Source of the DNA: Sequoia sempervirens
Lineage: Eukaryota > Streptophyta > Pinopsida > Cupressales > Cupressaceae
Reading direction: 5' to 3'
NCBI GenBank assembly: GCA_007258455.2
Contig: VDFB02262721.1
Location: 116,529 to 180,528, forward strand
DNA length: 64,000 nucleotides
The notes under the pieces are model-generated. The model saw only the letters and a list, made by a program, of their open reading frames with translations, was not told where the DNA came from and did not search any database. The translations under genes and the position numbers were made by a program. The stretch's first letter is position 1, and each line of letters starts with the position of its first letter. This document shows positions 51,780-63,098 of this stretch, piece after piece.

Positions 51780-53396
51780 ATGAATGGTAGAAGATCCCAA
51801 TACAAAGGAGGTCTTGCTGGAGGTCTTGTTGTCAACAGTAAGTGGACACATAAGGATGATAAGGTCGATAAGGGTAAGAAGATAAATGAGGACATGTGCA
51901 TAACGAATAGAGACAAAGCATCAAGACCACATTGTGAGACATATGACTGTTATGATACATGGAGAGATAATTCAAGTGGAGAACCTTATACCCCTGAAGA
52001 ACAAAGAAATCCTTTTTATAATCCTCAGAAACAGGTGGAATTTGGGGCTAAACTTGAGGCTGAAAGAGTCGCGTATCAACAGGAATATGATCAAAGAATG
52101 GAGGGTAATCAAAATGAGCCTATTGATCATGTAACTCCTCAAGAAAATTATGAGTTCTCAACTCATGAAGAAATAGACACACAGTTGGAGTTTCATAAAC
52201 AAGAAGTAGAAAGAGCAAAAGCTGAATAGGAAAAAATCCAAAAGATAAAAGCGATCCAAGACTTCAAATTGTAGAAAGCCCAAATTGATGCTCAGACAGT
52301 TGGTTTTTCAAAGTATATACCGCTTCATAGGCAAGGAAATAATAATGCAGGGCCTTCAAACCCATCAAAGGCTCCTTAGAATCATATGAGAAATCAATAC
52401 AAGCAACCAAACTATCCATCGTATATTGCATCACAACATACAAATGTACAACCACCTCATGGTCAACAATATGTGCCATATCTTCATACACAATACAATA
52501 ATCCAGTGTACCAGTATCAACACTTGCATAATCCTCCCCCTCAGCAATATACAACAATGATCAGACAATTTGATTTGACAGGGTTTCAATTATACCCTTA
52601 CCCTATGGATGGCAGTTGGAGGAGTCTTGTTCCTAAGTTTACAGGGAGTAGTGCAATTACTGCTGAAGATCATTTGAGGGATTTTAATGCTTTTGTCCAA
52701 GACTTGGATATATCATATGAAGATTTACATATGAGGTTGTTTATGATGTCACTCACCGAAGAAGCTAGGGATTGGTTCAATAGCTTGCCAATAGCCTCTA
52801 TTGATTCTGTCCAAGAATTTCAGGATCGATTCCTCGAGCAATATGGGAATCTAAGTGCACCACATGCTGTTCTTCATGAATTAGTACGGATTCAAAAAAA
52901 TCAGAATGACTCAATTTATGATTTTAACCGGAGATTCAACAAATTGCAGAATAAGATACCACTTGGATCAAAGTTTCCAGACTTTGTAGCATTGAGTATT
53001 TATTTGAATGCGTTTGATCCAAAAACAGGGTATGAACTAAGAAATTGGTTCCCAAGAGATTTAGCTAGAGCCCAAAAGATAGCATTAACTATTGAAAACA
53101 ATAAGAAAGCTGCTGGGATAATCAGTAAGAGAGACAACCCTAGGGTTCCTCAACAAGTCAATAATTATCAATACAAACAGGAGAACACATACAAAAATGA
53201 GAGGCCTAGGTTACATGACATGCCCTACGGTACAAATTGGAAGGATGGAAAACCTGTAATAGATATACCTAGAAACAAAGAAACTTCTGATCCATTAAGG
53301 AAGAAGGGAGCGTATATGGTCAATAACAGTTGTTGGTGTGAAAGCTGTGATGGGCCACATTCCCCAGATCATTGTGTTGTAGCCCAAAGAATGTAA
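51780..53396 (+). pseudogene. Gypsy F gag
   Basis: First ATG after the leader is 51780 (M-N-G-R-R-S). The frame runs to a TAG at 52227-52229 and resumes in the same frame. The retrotransposon gag domain spans about 52580-53100: FTGSSAITAEDHLRDFNAFV, then LTEEARDWFNSLP, SVQEFQDRFLEQY and SIYDFNRRFNKL. A knuckle-like CWCESCDGPHSPDHC (about 53332-53376) has CCHC spacing. Upstream is a Pro/Gln/Tyr-rich stretch. It would form the particle that packages element RNA. Confidence 0.82.
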
Positions 53397-53405
53397 GAAG
53401 AAGGA

Positions 53406-54560
53406 ATGTTAGTGGGTAACAGTGGAGAGGATCACACGGTGTATTTGACTTCAAATACTTTTCACCGTGTTGAGGAGAAATACTCATCTTCAAAAGATGA
53501 AGGTTATGAGTACGATGCTTCAAATCAAAGGTGCAATGTCCACATGGCTGAACAACAGGTTTTTTCCGATCCTGAAGAAGATTATATAGAACCACACTCT
53601 GTTGAGGTGCCTGCTCAATGCAATATGAGGAAACTCACCGAAGAGGAAATAAAGAGATTAACCATTGCTGCAGTTGAAGAAGCAAAGAGCAAGTATTGGT
53701 TAAGAAATAGGACAGTGAATGAAAAAGAAGGTGTCCCCAGGGGAATATTTATAAAAGATCAAAAGGTGACACAAGGAATTTTGAAGAAAACAAAAAATAA
53801 ACAACATGATAAAAACGAATAGAAGCTTGTTCAAAAAGAGGAAGTTAAAGAGTTACACAAAGAGAAGCAGAAAACTGATCAATTGAATAAAAGGGAAAAG
53901 GAGGAAAGCAAAGTAGGAACATTGGAGCAAAAGAAAGTGATTAAGGCGGAAGGTTCTTCTTTTGACTTCTCTCAGGCTTTATCACAGGTAAAAATGTCTG
54001 TCCCACTGCTCGAGATGATGAGAATTAAGGAGTATAGGGATAGTGCAATTCAATTGATATCAAATGAAAACAAGAAAAGTACGAGTTCTGAAAATCAGAT
54101 GGCCACTAAAACGGTTAACAAGGAAGAGAAGATGATTGTCCCAGAAGTGTGTCTAAATGATGCATTGGTAAATTCCCCGCAAGTTGAACCTTTTTTCACC
54201 ATGCTGCTTATAAACAACAAACTGTTGAGGAATTGCATGATAGACTCTGGCGCTGCTATCAATATCATGCCAGTTGGAGTTATGAAACAACTTGGTATGT
54301 GGGTGGATATTAATGGAGGGAAGTGTTATGCAATGGATAGCAGGCCTGTTCCGGTAGTAGGTGTTATGAAAGATGTTGAAATTAAGTTAGCCGCTTATCC
54401 TCAGGTGGCCTATAATATAGATATAACTGTAATCGATACCCCTCCTCAGTTCGAGATGCTTCTATCAAGACAATGGACAACAACGGTTGGGGGAAATGTC
54501 CAATTTGATTTGTCTTATGCAACAATTCCAGTGAATGGCCAGGAAGTTAAGCTGTACTAG
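53406..54560 (+). pseudogene. Gypsy F protease region
   Basis: Same frame as gag. After a charged linker comes a pepsin-like retroviral-type protease (about 54150-54540) with catalytic MIDSGAAINIMP at about 54238 and the flap/C-terminal part (DTPPQFEMLLSRQW). The frame stops at TAG 54558-54560, and the next domain continues in another frame. This could be a mutation or a programmed shift. A TAG also interrupts the linker at 53820. Confidence 0.82.
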
Positions 54561-55432
54561 ATTGTGTACTTCAAGATCAAGTCAATTGCTTTTGTGATAT
54601 GGATCTTGGAAGTTTTAAGATAGAACCAGCCCAGCCAGAGTTAGTCAATGGTGATCCAATTGATAAACATGTTGCAAAAAACTGTGATGGTGTGTGGAAA
54701 ATGTACTTTGATGGAGCATGTAGCCAAGAAGGTAATGGAGCAGGAATAGTGTTTGTTTCACCTGAAGGAGTCACATTTAAATATTCATTTTTTCTGGCAT
54801 TTGAATGCACGAACAATATAGCAGAGTATGAAGCTTTACTAACATGATTGAATATGGCTGTAAAACATAAGATCAAGCTGCTAGCTGTTCTAGGGGATTC
54901 TGAGCTAGTTGTTTCTCAAGTTAAATCAAAATATGCAGCAAAACACAAGAGGCTGAAGCAATACAGGAATGCTGTATGGGACACAATTGAGTTGTTTGAT
55001 GCGTTCTCCATTGAATGGATTGAGAGGTCGAAAAACATAATGGCAGACTTTTTAGCCAATGTAGCATTGAGAAGAGATGATATCACACTTGCTGGAGTGT
55101 CTCAAATTGAGTTCAAAACAAGACCCGCTGTGCCTGACAATATATACAGTTGGCAGGTTTTTAATGATGATGCTGACCTCTTGAAATTTCTTCACTGTAT
55201 AGATCAATATGAAGCTCAAGAAGTTGATTTCAATGCCTTTGTTGAAGAAGTACATGGAAAGCAGACATTATTTGGGAAAGAGGTCTTACAGCTTAAAACT
55301 AATAAGCTTCCCAAAGGGCTAGTAGCATTGGAAAGGGTATATGATGGAAATGATCGGGCCCTCATGAAACAGATACCAGTCAAGAGAGAGGATATTGAAG
55401 AGGTCAATTTAGGGACTGAACTGGCACCAAAA
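54561..55432 (+). pseudogene. Gypsy F archaeal-type RNase H, located before RT
   Basis: Starts around MDLGSFKIEP (54599) and carries WKMYFDGACSQEGNGAG, NNIAEYEAL, LGDSELVVSQV and NIMADFLANVA: the Asp-Glu-Asp-Asp set of the archaeal-type RNase H acquired by Tat-lineage Gypsy elements. One TGA at 54845-54847 replaces what is probably an Arg codon. A 100-residue linker of unknown role follows. In the elements I know, this domain follows RT; here it directly follows protease. Confidence 0.8.
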
Positions 55433-55550
55433 TAGGTATACATTGGAAAGAAAATAAGCCCGACAGTTCGAAGAATGTTGATTGCACTATTGAGAAAATA
55501 TAAACACGTGTTTGCATGGTCTTATGAAGATCTCAAAGCATATACTAACA
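55433..55550 (+). pseudogene. Gypsy F start of RT region, truncated
   Basis: After an in-frame TAG the frame reads YIGKKISPTV, then LLRKYKHVFAWSYEDLKAYT, the typical lead-in to the plant Gypsy RT. The element stops there at CTAACA, so the RT active site, connection, integrase and 3' LTR are absent. Confidence 0.85.
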
Positions 55551-55715
55551 CTACGACAGCTACTAAGAATGTGGTTAAAATGCATTTGGAGTCACTAACT
55601 ATTTTTAGCAGTATGTTATTTATAGTAAGTGCTATTTTTAGCAGGGTTTTAGCAAGCCGGTTCAGAGGCTATTTCTAGCAAGTTAGCTTGAGCATGGTCT
55701 CCAACTTTTGAGGTG
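55551..55715 (+). repeat. Element B 3' LTR, second fragment
   Basis: Matches 38281-38441 (AGAATGTGGTTAAAATGC, then the TATTTTTAGCAG words) and follows on from 44194 once Gypsy F is removed. It ends at TTTTGAGGTG where Gypsy G begins. Confidence 0.88.
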
Positions 55716-55899
55716 TGTAACTACTTTAACTTTCAATAACTAACTTCTAGTTTTCAATTTCAGCTGAAATGATACAATTAACAGATTATATAAGTGAAAG
55801 CTACAGTTGGTTATAAACTAACTATTCCATTATTTAAGAAATGAATAAAGCATATATTGACAGCAGTGAAAATAAACAATATAGGACAATAATATTTTG

Positions 55900-55941
<42 letters not shown>

Positions 55942-57821
55942 AAGAGATAGTATAGTTTGAGAGCTTCCTGCTGGAATGCTTGAAACAAGTCTCAGTGTTT
56001 GAGGGAAAGAGAAACATCATTAGGGACTTTTCTGCCCAACCAAAGACCTACTGGCCTCCCGTGTTTCTTCAACTGAAGAAACTCGACCCTTCGTGAGGTG
56101 CGCTTCTATAAAAGATTCCTGATTACCATCTTGCCATCTGAGTCTGGTGTCAAGAATCTATACTACCCTGGTCAATCTTTCTCTATAGGTTCTCCTAACT
56201 AGAATGACCGTTCTGACCAGGTGTATATCTAATTCTTGATGGCTAACTGCTGCTTATTCTAAGCATCATAACCTTGGCCAAGAATTTAATGACTATGAGC
56301 ACGTTTCTCGTGCCATCAACTCTCTCACCCTTACTTGGCATTAAAGACTTGACTCTTGAGATTAAATTATCAGTGACTCAGCTTATAATTCGTTCCTCTA
56401 CAATCAGGAATAATATGTTCATTTCTTACTCACTAGAGGAGGAAAATAATAGTCTTTATCAATGTTGTAAAGAACTATTTAGTTCTAATTAAATTTCAAC
56501 TAATTGTCATGGATAAAAAGAGTAATGAACTGACCCCGATTAGAGAACTAAGGAACAGGGTATGGTTTATACTTCAAGTAAAATAGTGATGGAGGAAGAC
56601 TCAGAACAACTCGGTTGTAAGATCAGGCAACCACGACTGGGTCGAATATGGTAAGGAAGAAATAATTCATCTAGACGAAGCATTGGGATTTTGCAAGGGA
56701 TTCGAAACCATTATTCAATAGGCAGGACATGACGCCAAATGAATGCACTAACATTAAATATTGATTTCATAAACGAAGTAATGGACTACTCATTATTTAT
56801 GAATTAACAAGTTCAAGACACTGAATAGACGTGCTTGGATACGCGGAACTGAAATTCGATAGTTCTCCAAGCGTTTCCTCCCAACAAACTAGATAATGGC
56901 AACAAATGTTTTGTGATTCTTCACTGTCCAAAAGAGTGTTACTATGGCGGATTTACTCAAGAATATAGAATGTTTTTCCCACCCCTAGGAATAGAGTATC
57001 GAATAAATGAAAATGGTGCTCGGCCATGGCAACACCTGACAAAAATTCCAACCAAAGAATGCTGACCCGAGGGAGAGAGAAAAGTATGAAGAATGCCATC
57101 CTATATCCTAGGTGATCCAAGACCCCAAAGAAAAACGTCTGCATGCATCCTTCTTGGGCACTTCTTCAAGACATGGAGGACAAGGTGGCGAGGAGTTACT
57201 GCCATCCAGACACAAACGGAAATGAGTCATTTCCCCCTCGACATTTTTCATCCCACAATCACGACTTAAAGGTTTATATTAATATCGACAATAATATTTA
57301 ATTCAATTCCTTATTCCAAGGTGTGCTTAAGAGCTAAATACGTGTCCTTCAAAAGGAGGACGATGATACTCTTTTTAAGTTGACTTGTTTTGCTCTTACA
57401 CCAAAGTTGAAGTCACTTGTTTTTAAAATTATTTAATTAAGTGCGATAATATCACAAGGTTACGACTACCATGTTAGCAACCTTACACCAAACTTGTGAC
57501 TTGATGGTAATTTGGTTCTTTTATAGACTGCGGCCTCTCCTTGATGATATTTCCCTTTCCTTCAAGATGTTGACGCTCCTGCATCCACTTGGTAAAGAAA
57601 TAGGGTTAGACCGTTTTCTGTTTCCTTTTTAAAAAAAATACATCAACACATTCACATATATATACATATAAAGACATCATTCATAATTGCAGTTATATCA
57701 AATAAATTAAGAATTCTTTTCCCAATTTTCACATTCTCATGAAAGGTAGTTGATTACAACTAACATAACGACCTTATTACTATTGCTATAATCTTGTTCA
57801 AAACAAAAGGGATGTAACATA
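55716..57821 (-). repeat. Gypsy G 3' LTR (end-truncated)
   Basis: About 2.1 kb. 55716-56510 matches 63229-64000 closely (a few per cent difference and a GA-repeat length change). On the minus strand it starts TATGTTACATCCC after the polypurine tract. The distal end, ATGTTACGTA, seen in the other LTR, is missing here. Confidence 0.82.
55913..55939. repeat. GA microsatellite in Gypsy G 3' LTR
   Basis: About 13 GA units; the equivalent run in the other LTR (63415-63453) is longer. Confidence 0.95.
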
Positions 57822-57835
57822 CTTCTCCCCTTAAG
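57822..57835 (-). other. Gypsy G polypurine tract
   Basis: CTTAAGGGGAGAAG on the minus strand, immediately before the 3' LTR. Confidence 0.75.
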
Positions 57836-57909
57836 AATGATCGTCCCCGATGATTATTTATTCATAGGTTCAGGTCTAAAATTATAAATATATATAGAGT
57901 TCTTAATTA

Positions 57910-58595
57910 TTCATAAAAAGATATGGAAACTTTTGAAGCATTTCATCATAATCCTCCCATGTAGCATTTTCCTCTGAATATTGATCCCACTGGAACTTTT
58001 GAGGCACTCTGAGTGGCTCGATTATGATCACCCCAAGATCCCGCACTCGCAAAGAATTCTAGTCAATCATATGGTCAAATTTTGCATAGTACTTCTTAAG
58101 ATAGGAGACATGAAATACGTCGTTCAATCTGGCAAGAGCCGGAGGTAGAGCAATTTTGTATGCTACTGGTTTGATAACTTCCAAGACTTCAAAAGGTCCT
58201 ACATATCTCGGGGCTAGTTTAGAGGTTTTTCCAAATTTGATGGAGTTCTTCTGAGGTTTAGCTCGCAAGAGAACTTTCTCTCCAACCACAAACTGTCTGG
58301 GGGTTCGTTTTGCATCAGCGTAGCTTTTTTGCCGATCATTAGCTTCCTTCAACCTCAGTTTGATTAACTTAACTTGTTCCTCCATTTCTTGAAGAATCTC
58401 GGGTCCTAGAGTGATCCTATCCTCCATCCTGTTCCAATTGATAGGTGTTTTGCACTTCCTGCCGTACAGTGCTTCAAAGGGTGCTATTTTGATAGCTGAT
58501 TGATATGAATTGTTATAAGCAAATTCTACCAATGGTAAATATTCTTCCCACTTAGATTGTTGGTCCATACAGTACATTCTTAGCAGGTCTTCCAA
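57910..58595 (-). pseudogene. Gypsy G integrase C-terminal and chromodomain-like tail
   Basis: Open from 58595 to 58059: WEEYLPLVEFAYNNSYQSA, FEALYGRKCKTP, the GPFEVLEVIKPVAYKIALP core-binding part and LNDVFHVSYLKKYY. After a TAG the same frame continues with LRVPQKFQWDQYSEENATWE then DEMLQKFPYLF, which resembles the chromodomain-type tail that steers chromoviruses to heterochromatin. It is degenerate in its first half. Confidence 0.8.
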
Positions 58596-59183
58596 GATCT
58601 GATTTACTCATTCCGTTTGTCCATTTGTTTTAGGATGATAAGTTGTACTAATATTTAGCTGAGTTCCCAAGGTAGAAAATAGAGTTTTCCAAAACTTGGA
58701 TGTCATCTTAGCATCCCTGTCGGAAATAATCTTTTTTGGAACTCCATGAAGACGGAAAATTTCTTGTACAAATTTCCGAGCAATCACAGAAGCCCCATCT
58801 GTCAAATTTTCGGGTATGAAATGTGCTACTTTGGTGAGTGTATCCACTACTACCAGTATTGCATTATGTCTGCTCCTCATCATCGGTAAACCTTGTACAA
58901 AATCCATACTGATGATTTGCCATTTGCAATCTGGTACACTGTGAGGTTCTAACAATGCTGCCGAGTGTTGGTGCTCCCCCTTCACCTTCTGACATTCAAA
59001 ACATCCTGCAACGAATCTGGCCGCATCCTTTTTCATTTCCTTCCAAAAATATAAAGGTTTGACATCGGCCAACATTTTGGTTACCCCTGGATGACCTGAG
59101 TATGGTGCTGTGTGGTCCTCCTTCCATACCAACTTCCTTAATTCTATTGAGTTTGGTACATACATCCCGCCCTTATATCTCAA
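58596..59183 (-). pseudogene. Gypsy G integrase zinc and catalytic domains
   Basis: H-H-C-C zinc domain (SGHPGVTKML...FVAGCFECQKVKG, about 58980-59120), then the catalytic core with MDFVQGLP, ISDRDAKMTSKFW and Glu at the end of HPKTNGQTE, giving D-D-E. The frame ends in a TGA right after GQTE where relatives continue, and resumes at 58595. Confidence 0.88.
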
Positions 59184-59893
59184 AAGTCCATCTGTTTCGA
59201 TCTGAAAACCCTCATATTAGGCTCTTGTGAGTTTGCCTGTAGAGCTTCACAGACTTGCAGGTAGAATTCATCTTCATTCAATTTATGTAGTATTTGAGTT
59301 CTAAAATTTGTATTGACTGACACCATGGAAGTTATATGTTTTCGTCTGCTTAGAGCATCGGCTACTTTGTTCTCCTTGCCCTTGATATAATTGACCTCAA
59401 AATCATAGTCTGAAATTAACTCCATCCACCTCCTTTGGCGAGCATTTAAATTAGACTGGGTGAATATATACTTTTAACCTTGATGGTCTGATTTGAGTTT
59501 AAAAGTCTTCCCTAACAAGTAATGTCGCCACATTTGCAAGGCATGCACAATAGCTGCTAACTCCAGATTGTGAGGTGCATAGTTTTGAGATTCATAAGCC
59601 ACTACCTTCTCATTTTGCATTAATACACCGCCCAAACCTTGACCAGACGCGTCCGTTATAACTACAAAATGACCATTAGGGTTTGGTACTACCAAAATTG
59701 GTGCATTCATTAATTTCTCCTTCAATGTATTAAATGCTTCTTGACATTTCTCTGTCCATTCAAATCTTTTTCCTTTTCTTTGAAGGGAGGTATTGGGGTG
59801 GGCGATCCTAGAGAAATTTCTTACAAACTTTCGGTAATACCCAGCCAAACCCATGAAACTTCTAACCTCATGCACATTTTTGGTATTGGCCAT
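59184..59893 (-). pseudogene. Gypsy G RNase H
   Basis: FMGLAGYYRKFVRNFSRIAH (RT thumb), then TDASGQGLGGVL, ESQNYAPHNLELAAIVHAL and YLLGKTFKLKSDH, and, after a stop near 59475, [20 protein letters not shown] followed by ADALSRR (about 59350). The catalytic acids of the Ty3/gypsy RNase H are visible. Confidence 0.85.
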
Positions 59894-60776
59894 TCAACTA
59901 TAGCTTTTATCTTTGCTGGATTCACTGCTATTCCTTTGGTTGACATTACATGGCCCAAGTATTGTACCTCTTTTTGGAAGAAGGCGCACTTTGATAATTT
60001 TTCATAAAGTTTATGTTCTCTCAATTGTTGAAGGACCACCTGAAGATGCTGAAATGCTCATCCTCGTTTTTGGAATAAATAAGAATGCCATCAAGGAAAA
60101 CCAACACAAATTTGTCCAAACAGTCACGAAAAATATTGTTCATTAGGTTCATAAACGAAGCTAGGGCATTGGTGAGACCAAATGGCAAAACTATGAATTC
60201 ATAGTGAACATACCTAGTTCTGAAGGCTGTTTTATAAATGTCTTCTTCTTTCAATCTTAACTGATGATATCCCGACCTTAAATCTATCTTGGAAAACATT
60301 GCTGCCCCTTTCATTTGATCAAAAAGATCTCCTATTTTGGGCAAGGGGTACTTATTTCTGATGGTGAGCTTATTCAACATATGGTAATCTGTGCATAGGT
60401 GAAGCGTTCCATCCTTCTTCTTGACAAATATTACCGGTGCTCCCCATGGTGATACACTAGGTCGAATCAATCCCTTATCTAGTAATTCCTGCAATTGTGC
60501 CTTTAGTTCCATTAGTTCCATAGTGGTCAGACGATATGGTGCCTTAGAAACAGGTTCGGCCCTTGGAACTAAATCTATAGAGAAATCAAACACTCTTCTA
60601 GGTGGTAAACTAGGTAGCTCCTCCGGAAACACATCTTGGTATTCCCGAAGGTAAGGATGTTTTACAACGAAGGTTTCTTCCTTAAAATCAGATTCCATTT
60701 CTTCTTCCTTGCTCTGCGTGTGCATTACCACATCATCATGAAATAGGCTTTCCTTGTATTCCCTAACTTCCTTCAT
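59894..60776 (-). pseudogene. Gypsy G reverse transcriptase (active site changed)
   Basis: Classical Ty3/gypsy [66 protein letters not shown] and the active-site box FLDGILIYS near 60100. The second Asp of the box is Gly, which should abolish polymerase activity. A frame change follows near 60040, after KNEDEH. The upstream part (60650-60776) is the acidic linker after protease. Confidence 0.9.
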
Positions 60777-61061
60777 TTTAATCGCAAATATTTGACATCC
60801 TTTGCTTTTATTTCTTTTTAACTACATGGCCGAAATTTGCCGTATCCTAACCTCTCGTTGAATTCCTTGAATAAACACTGTGTTTCCTAAGTCATCCACA
60901 CACTCCACTGTCTTTGCAAAACAATCAACCTTGGCCCTATGCTCTCTTAACCAATTCATTCAAATGATCACATCATAGGAACCTAGAGGTGCTACGTAAA
61001 GATTAATTTCTATGGTGAAGCTTGGAAGTTCTACCCTAGCTTCAAACAAACATTGCTCTAC

Positions 61062-61622
61062 CTAAGCTTTAGTCTGATTAGCATATTCAACCGTCCATGA
61101 TTTGGCCATGAACCCGGTTCTTTTAGGAAATCTACCAAGCAAATTAGGGGATATGAAACATTCAGTGGCTCCGATGTCTATTAAAATGGTTATCGGGTTT
61201 TCGTATAGCATACCTGTAGTTTCAATGGGTGTGACTTGATATTCCGCCTGCTTGTTATGTACTGCAACATGGATCCTTTGCTGGAAAGCTGTCTGCTGAG
61301 GTGGTAGAGGCTTACGTTGCTGCTGTCCATTCTGATTCCTGGTAGGGCATTGGTTCGCGTAATGCTCTCCTCCACATGTAAAACATCCCCCAGGTGGTCT
61401 CTTCTTTTCCGAACCTTTGTTTGAACGAACTTCATCCTTCCTAGTACTGTTATTTCCCTTCTTATCCTTCTTGTAGTCATACTGATTGTTCCTGTAGCTC
61501 TTCCTTTTGAAATTCTGAGACGACTGGTTCCATTTGACTTTGTTGCGATTTTTATCCCTAAAGGAATCATCCTTTTTCAACCTTTGCTCTTGTCGAACAA
61601 CTTTTTCATATGCTTTATCCAT
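61062..61622 (-). pseudogene. Gypsy G nucleocapsid and protease
   Basis: Lys/Asn-rich basic stretch, then knuckle CFTCGGEHYANQC (about 61340-61380, CCHC), then a Gln-rich linker and the protease start ILIDIGATECFISPNLL (about 61145-61195), where most relatives have Asp-Ser/Thr-Gly. A TAG at 61062-61064 ends the frame. The region 60777-61061 between protease and RT is in several frames. Confidence 0.85.
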
Positions 61623-61865
61623 AGTTCATGCCGCCAAAACATCTACTGGCCCCCCGATACAATTGTTCAACCCCAAAATGAACTTCTGAACATGAAAGTT
61701 TTTATCCTGTTGGTACTGCGGAACATATTTTAACAAACAGGTATACTTTTCCCAATACTCATTAACAATTAATGATCCTTGCCTGAGATTTTCAAAGTCC
61801 AACAACTTTTGATCGTAAAATAGCTATGGTAGCCATCTTTGACGAAAAATTCTCACAAACTATTC

Positions 61866-62327
61866 CTAGGTGACTTCTGCTATTACAAGACCCATTTCTG
61901 CCCTTTTATTTTCCCACCAAATAGCAGCTTCTCCTGCCAATTGATAGGCTGCCCAAGTTGCCTTGGAATTATTAGAGTAATCCCTTAGCTCAAAGTACTT
62001 TTCCATTTTGGTCAGCCATGCCTTGGTGGCATCTCCTGAAGTGGAACGCTCAAACTTAGGGGGTTTGATCTTTTTCATATCTTTAGAGAGTTCATTGGCT
62101 AATTGACTTCTCTTGTTTCCCAAGCTCAAAGTTTTAGAATTATCTTCGTGTCGATCACTTTGGGTTTCTGACCTTTCATCTCTCATATCGGGTTGCCCTT
62201 CTACTTTCCTTTCTAGGTTGACTAGTTGGGCCTAAGTTTCATTCATCAGATTCAATAATTGATCTAACTTTGCCATATGATTGATGTTATCCTGATCCCC
62301 TCTAAATCCATTTCCGGAATTATCCAT
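61866..62327 (-). pseudogene. Gypsy G gag
   Basis: Starts M-D-N-S-G-N-G-F-R-G at 62327. A TAG near 62235 sits where the frame would have Gln. Then the gag domain: KPPKFERSTSGDATKAWLTK, ELRDYSNNSKATWAAYQLAG and AIWWENKRAEMG. The frame stops near 61866; the rest of gag (to about 61640) is out of frame. Confidence 0.82.
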
Positions 62328-62490
62328 TCCAATGAAGATCTTGGATATGTTTGGTAATTCTAATTAGTCTTTCTTTTAATTTATTTCCATAGTTTGCTCA
62401 ACAAAAGTTAAAGAAGTGTTCATTGCAGATAAACAACCAAAAATTTTCCGACTTTTATTACTCAAGTCAAATGCTACACGATTACAAGCA

Positions 62491-62672
62491 AAATTGTTTA
62501 CAAAATTGCTATCACTTCCTGTGACAGGTTTAGTACAAATTTGTTTACAAAATTGCTATCACTTCCTGTGATAAATTCAATACCAAATTGTTTACAAAAT
62601 TGCTATCACTTCCTCTGATAGATTCTAATACAAAAATGTTTAGGAATCATTGTCACTGCCTGTGATAGGTTC
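62491..62672. repeat. 47-bp tandem repeat in Gypsy G leader
   Basis: Four copies with period about 47 bp, core TTTACAAAATTGCTATCACT followed by TCCTGTGATA, the last copy diverged. The array lies between primer site and gag. Confidence 0.92.
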
Positions 62673-63086
62673 CTCCTGATCACTATACTCAAAATATGGA
62701 AAAAGTCTGTATCTAGGAGTTGGGATACAAATTTCTTTAGATGTTTTGGGTTCGATCTTATTAATCAAATGGTTCTCAGAACTAGTTTGTTTCTTTTCCT
62801 AGTTTCAGCAAGAATAGATGACTTAATAGTTTCTTTCCTAGAGGTAGTCCAAATTCTTCTTTCTCTTTGAAGTCTCTTCAGAGCTTCAGCCATTGTTTCC
62901 GAATCCGAGGGAAAAGAGCAGCAGTAATAATCATATCTAAGCCTGATTTTCCACAACCAGATGGAAACAGGGTCTTGGGTCTTCTTTCGGGGTGTTTTTC
63001 ACATCCTCATCTTGGATAACATTGACGGTTGATTTCAGTTTTCTATGTTTGCTTGATGAGCCCGAGGTTCAGTGTCGAACCTGGTA

Positions 63087-63098
63087 GCTCTGATACCA
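63087..63098 (-). other. Gypsy G primer-binding site
   Basis: TGGTATCAGAGC on the minus strand, a perfect initiator-Met-type site at the inner edge of the 5' LTR. Confidence 0.9.

Larger units (their letters stand above)
44195..55550 (+). mobile_element. Gypsy (Tat-like) element F, no 3' LTR
   Basis: Inserted into B's 3' LTR with perfect 5-bp target duplications CTACG at 44190-44194 and 55551-55555. Order: 5' LTR (44195-51580, split by Copia C), primer site, gag, protease, archaeal-type RNase H, first codons of the RT region, then the end. The outer ends form an inverted repeat TGTTAG...CTAACA, yet the usual RT, RNase H, integrase and 3' LTR are missing. The coding region has stops at 52227-52229, 54558-54560, 54845-54847 and 55433-55435. 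Confidence 0.88.
38027..55715 (+). mobile_element. Large LTR element B without recognisable pol (continues beyond window)
   Basis: Left LTR 38027-40023, primer site 40025-40036, 3.9-kb interior, purine tract, right LTR starting 43930. The right LTR is interrupted by Gypsy F at 44195-55550, resumes at 55551-55715, and is interrupted again by Gypsy G. Its last part must lie past the window end. The interior has no protease, RT or integrase signature, so B is of the large non-autonomous (LARD-like) kind, but it carries a decayed acidic ORF. The LTR start TGTRATGTCCCCATTTTTAG is shared with the solo LTR in Copia A. Confidence 0.85.

Noticed and set aside
56274..56492. 72-80-codon frame near the GA repeat, present twice (also 63751-63993)
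   Set aside because: It is duplicated only because it lies in the two LTRs of Gypsy G; it has no domain and no reason to be a gene.
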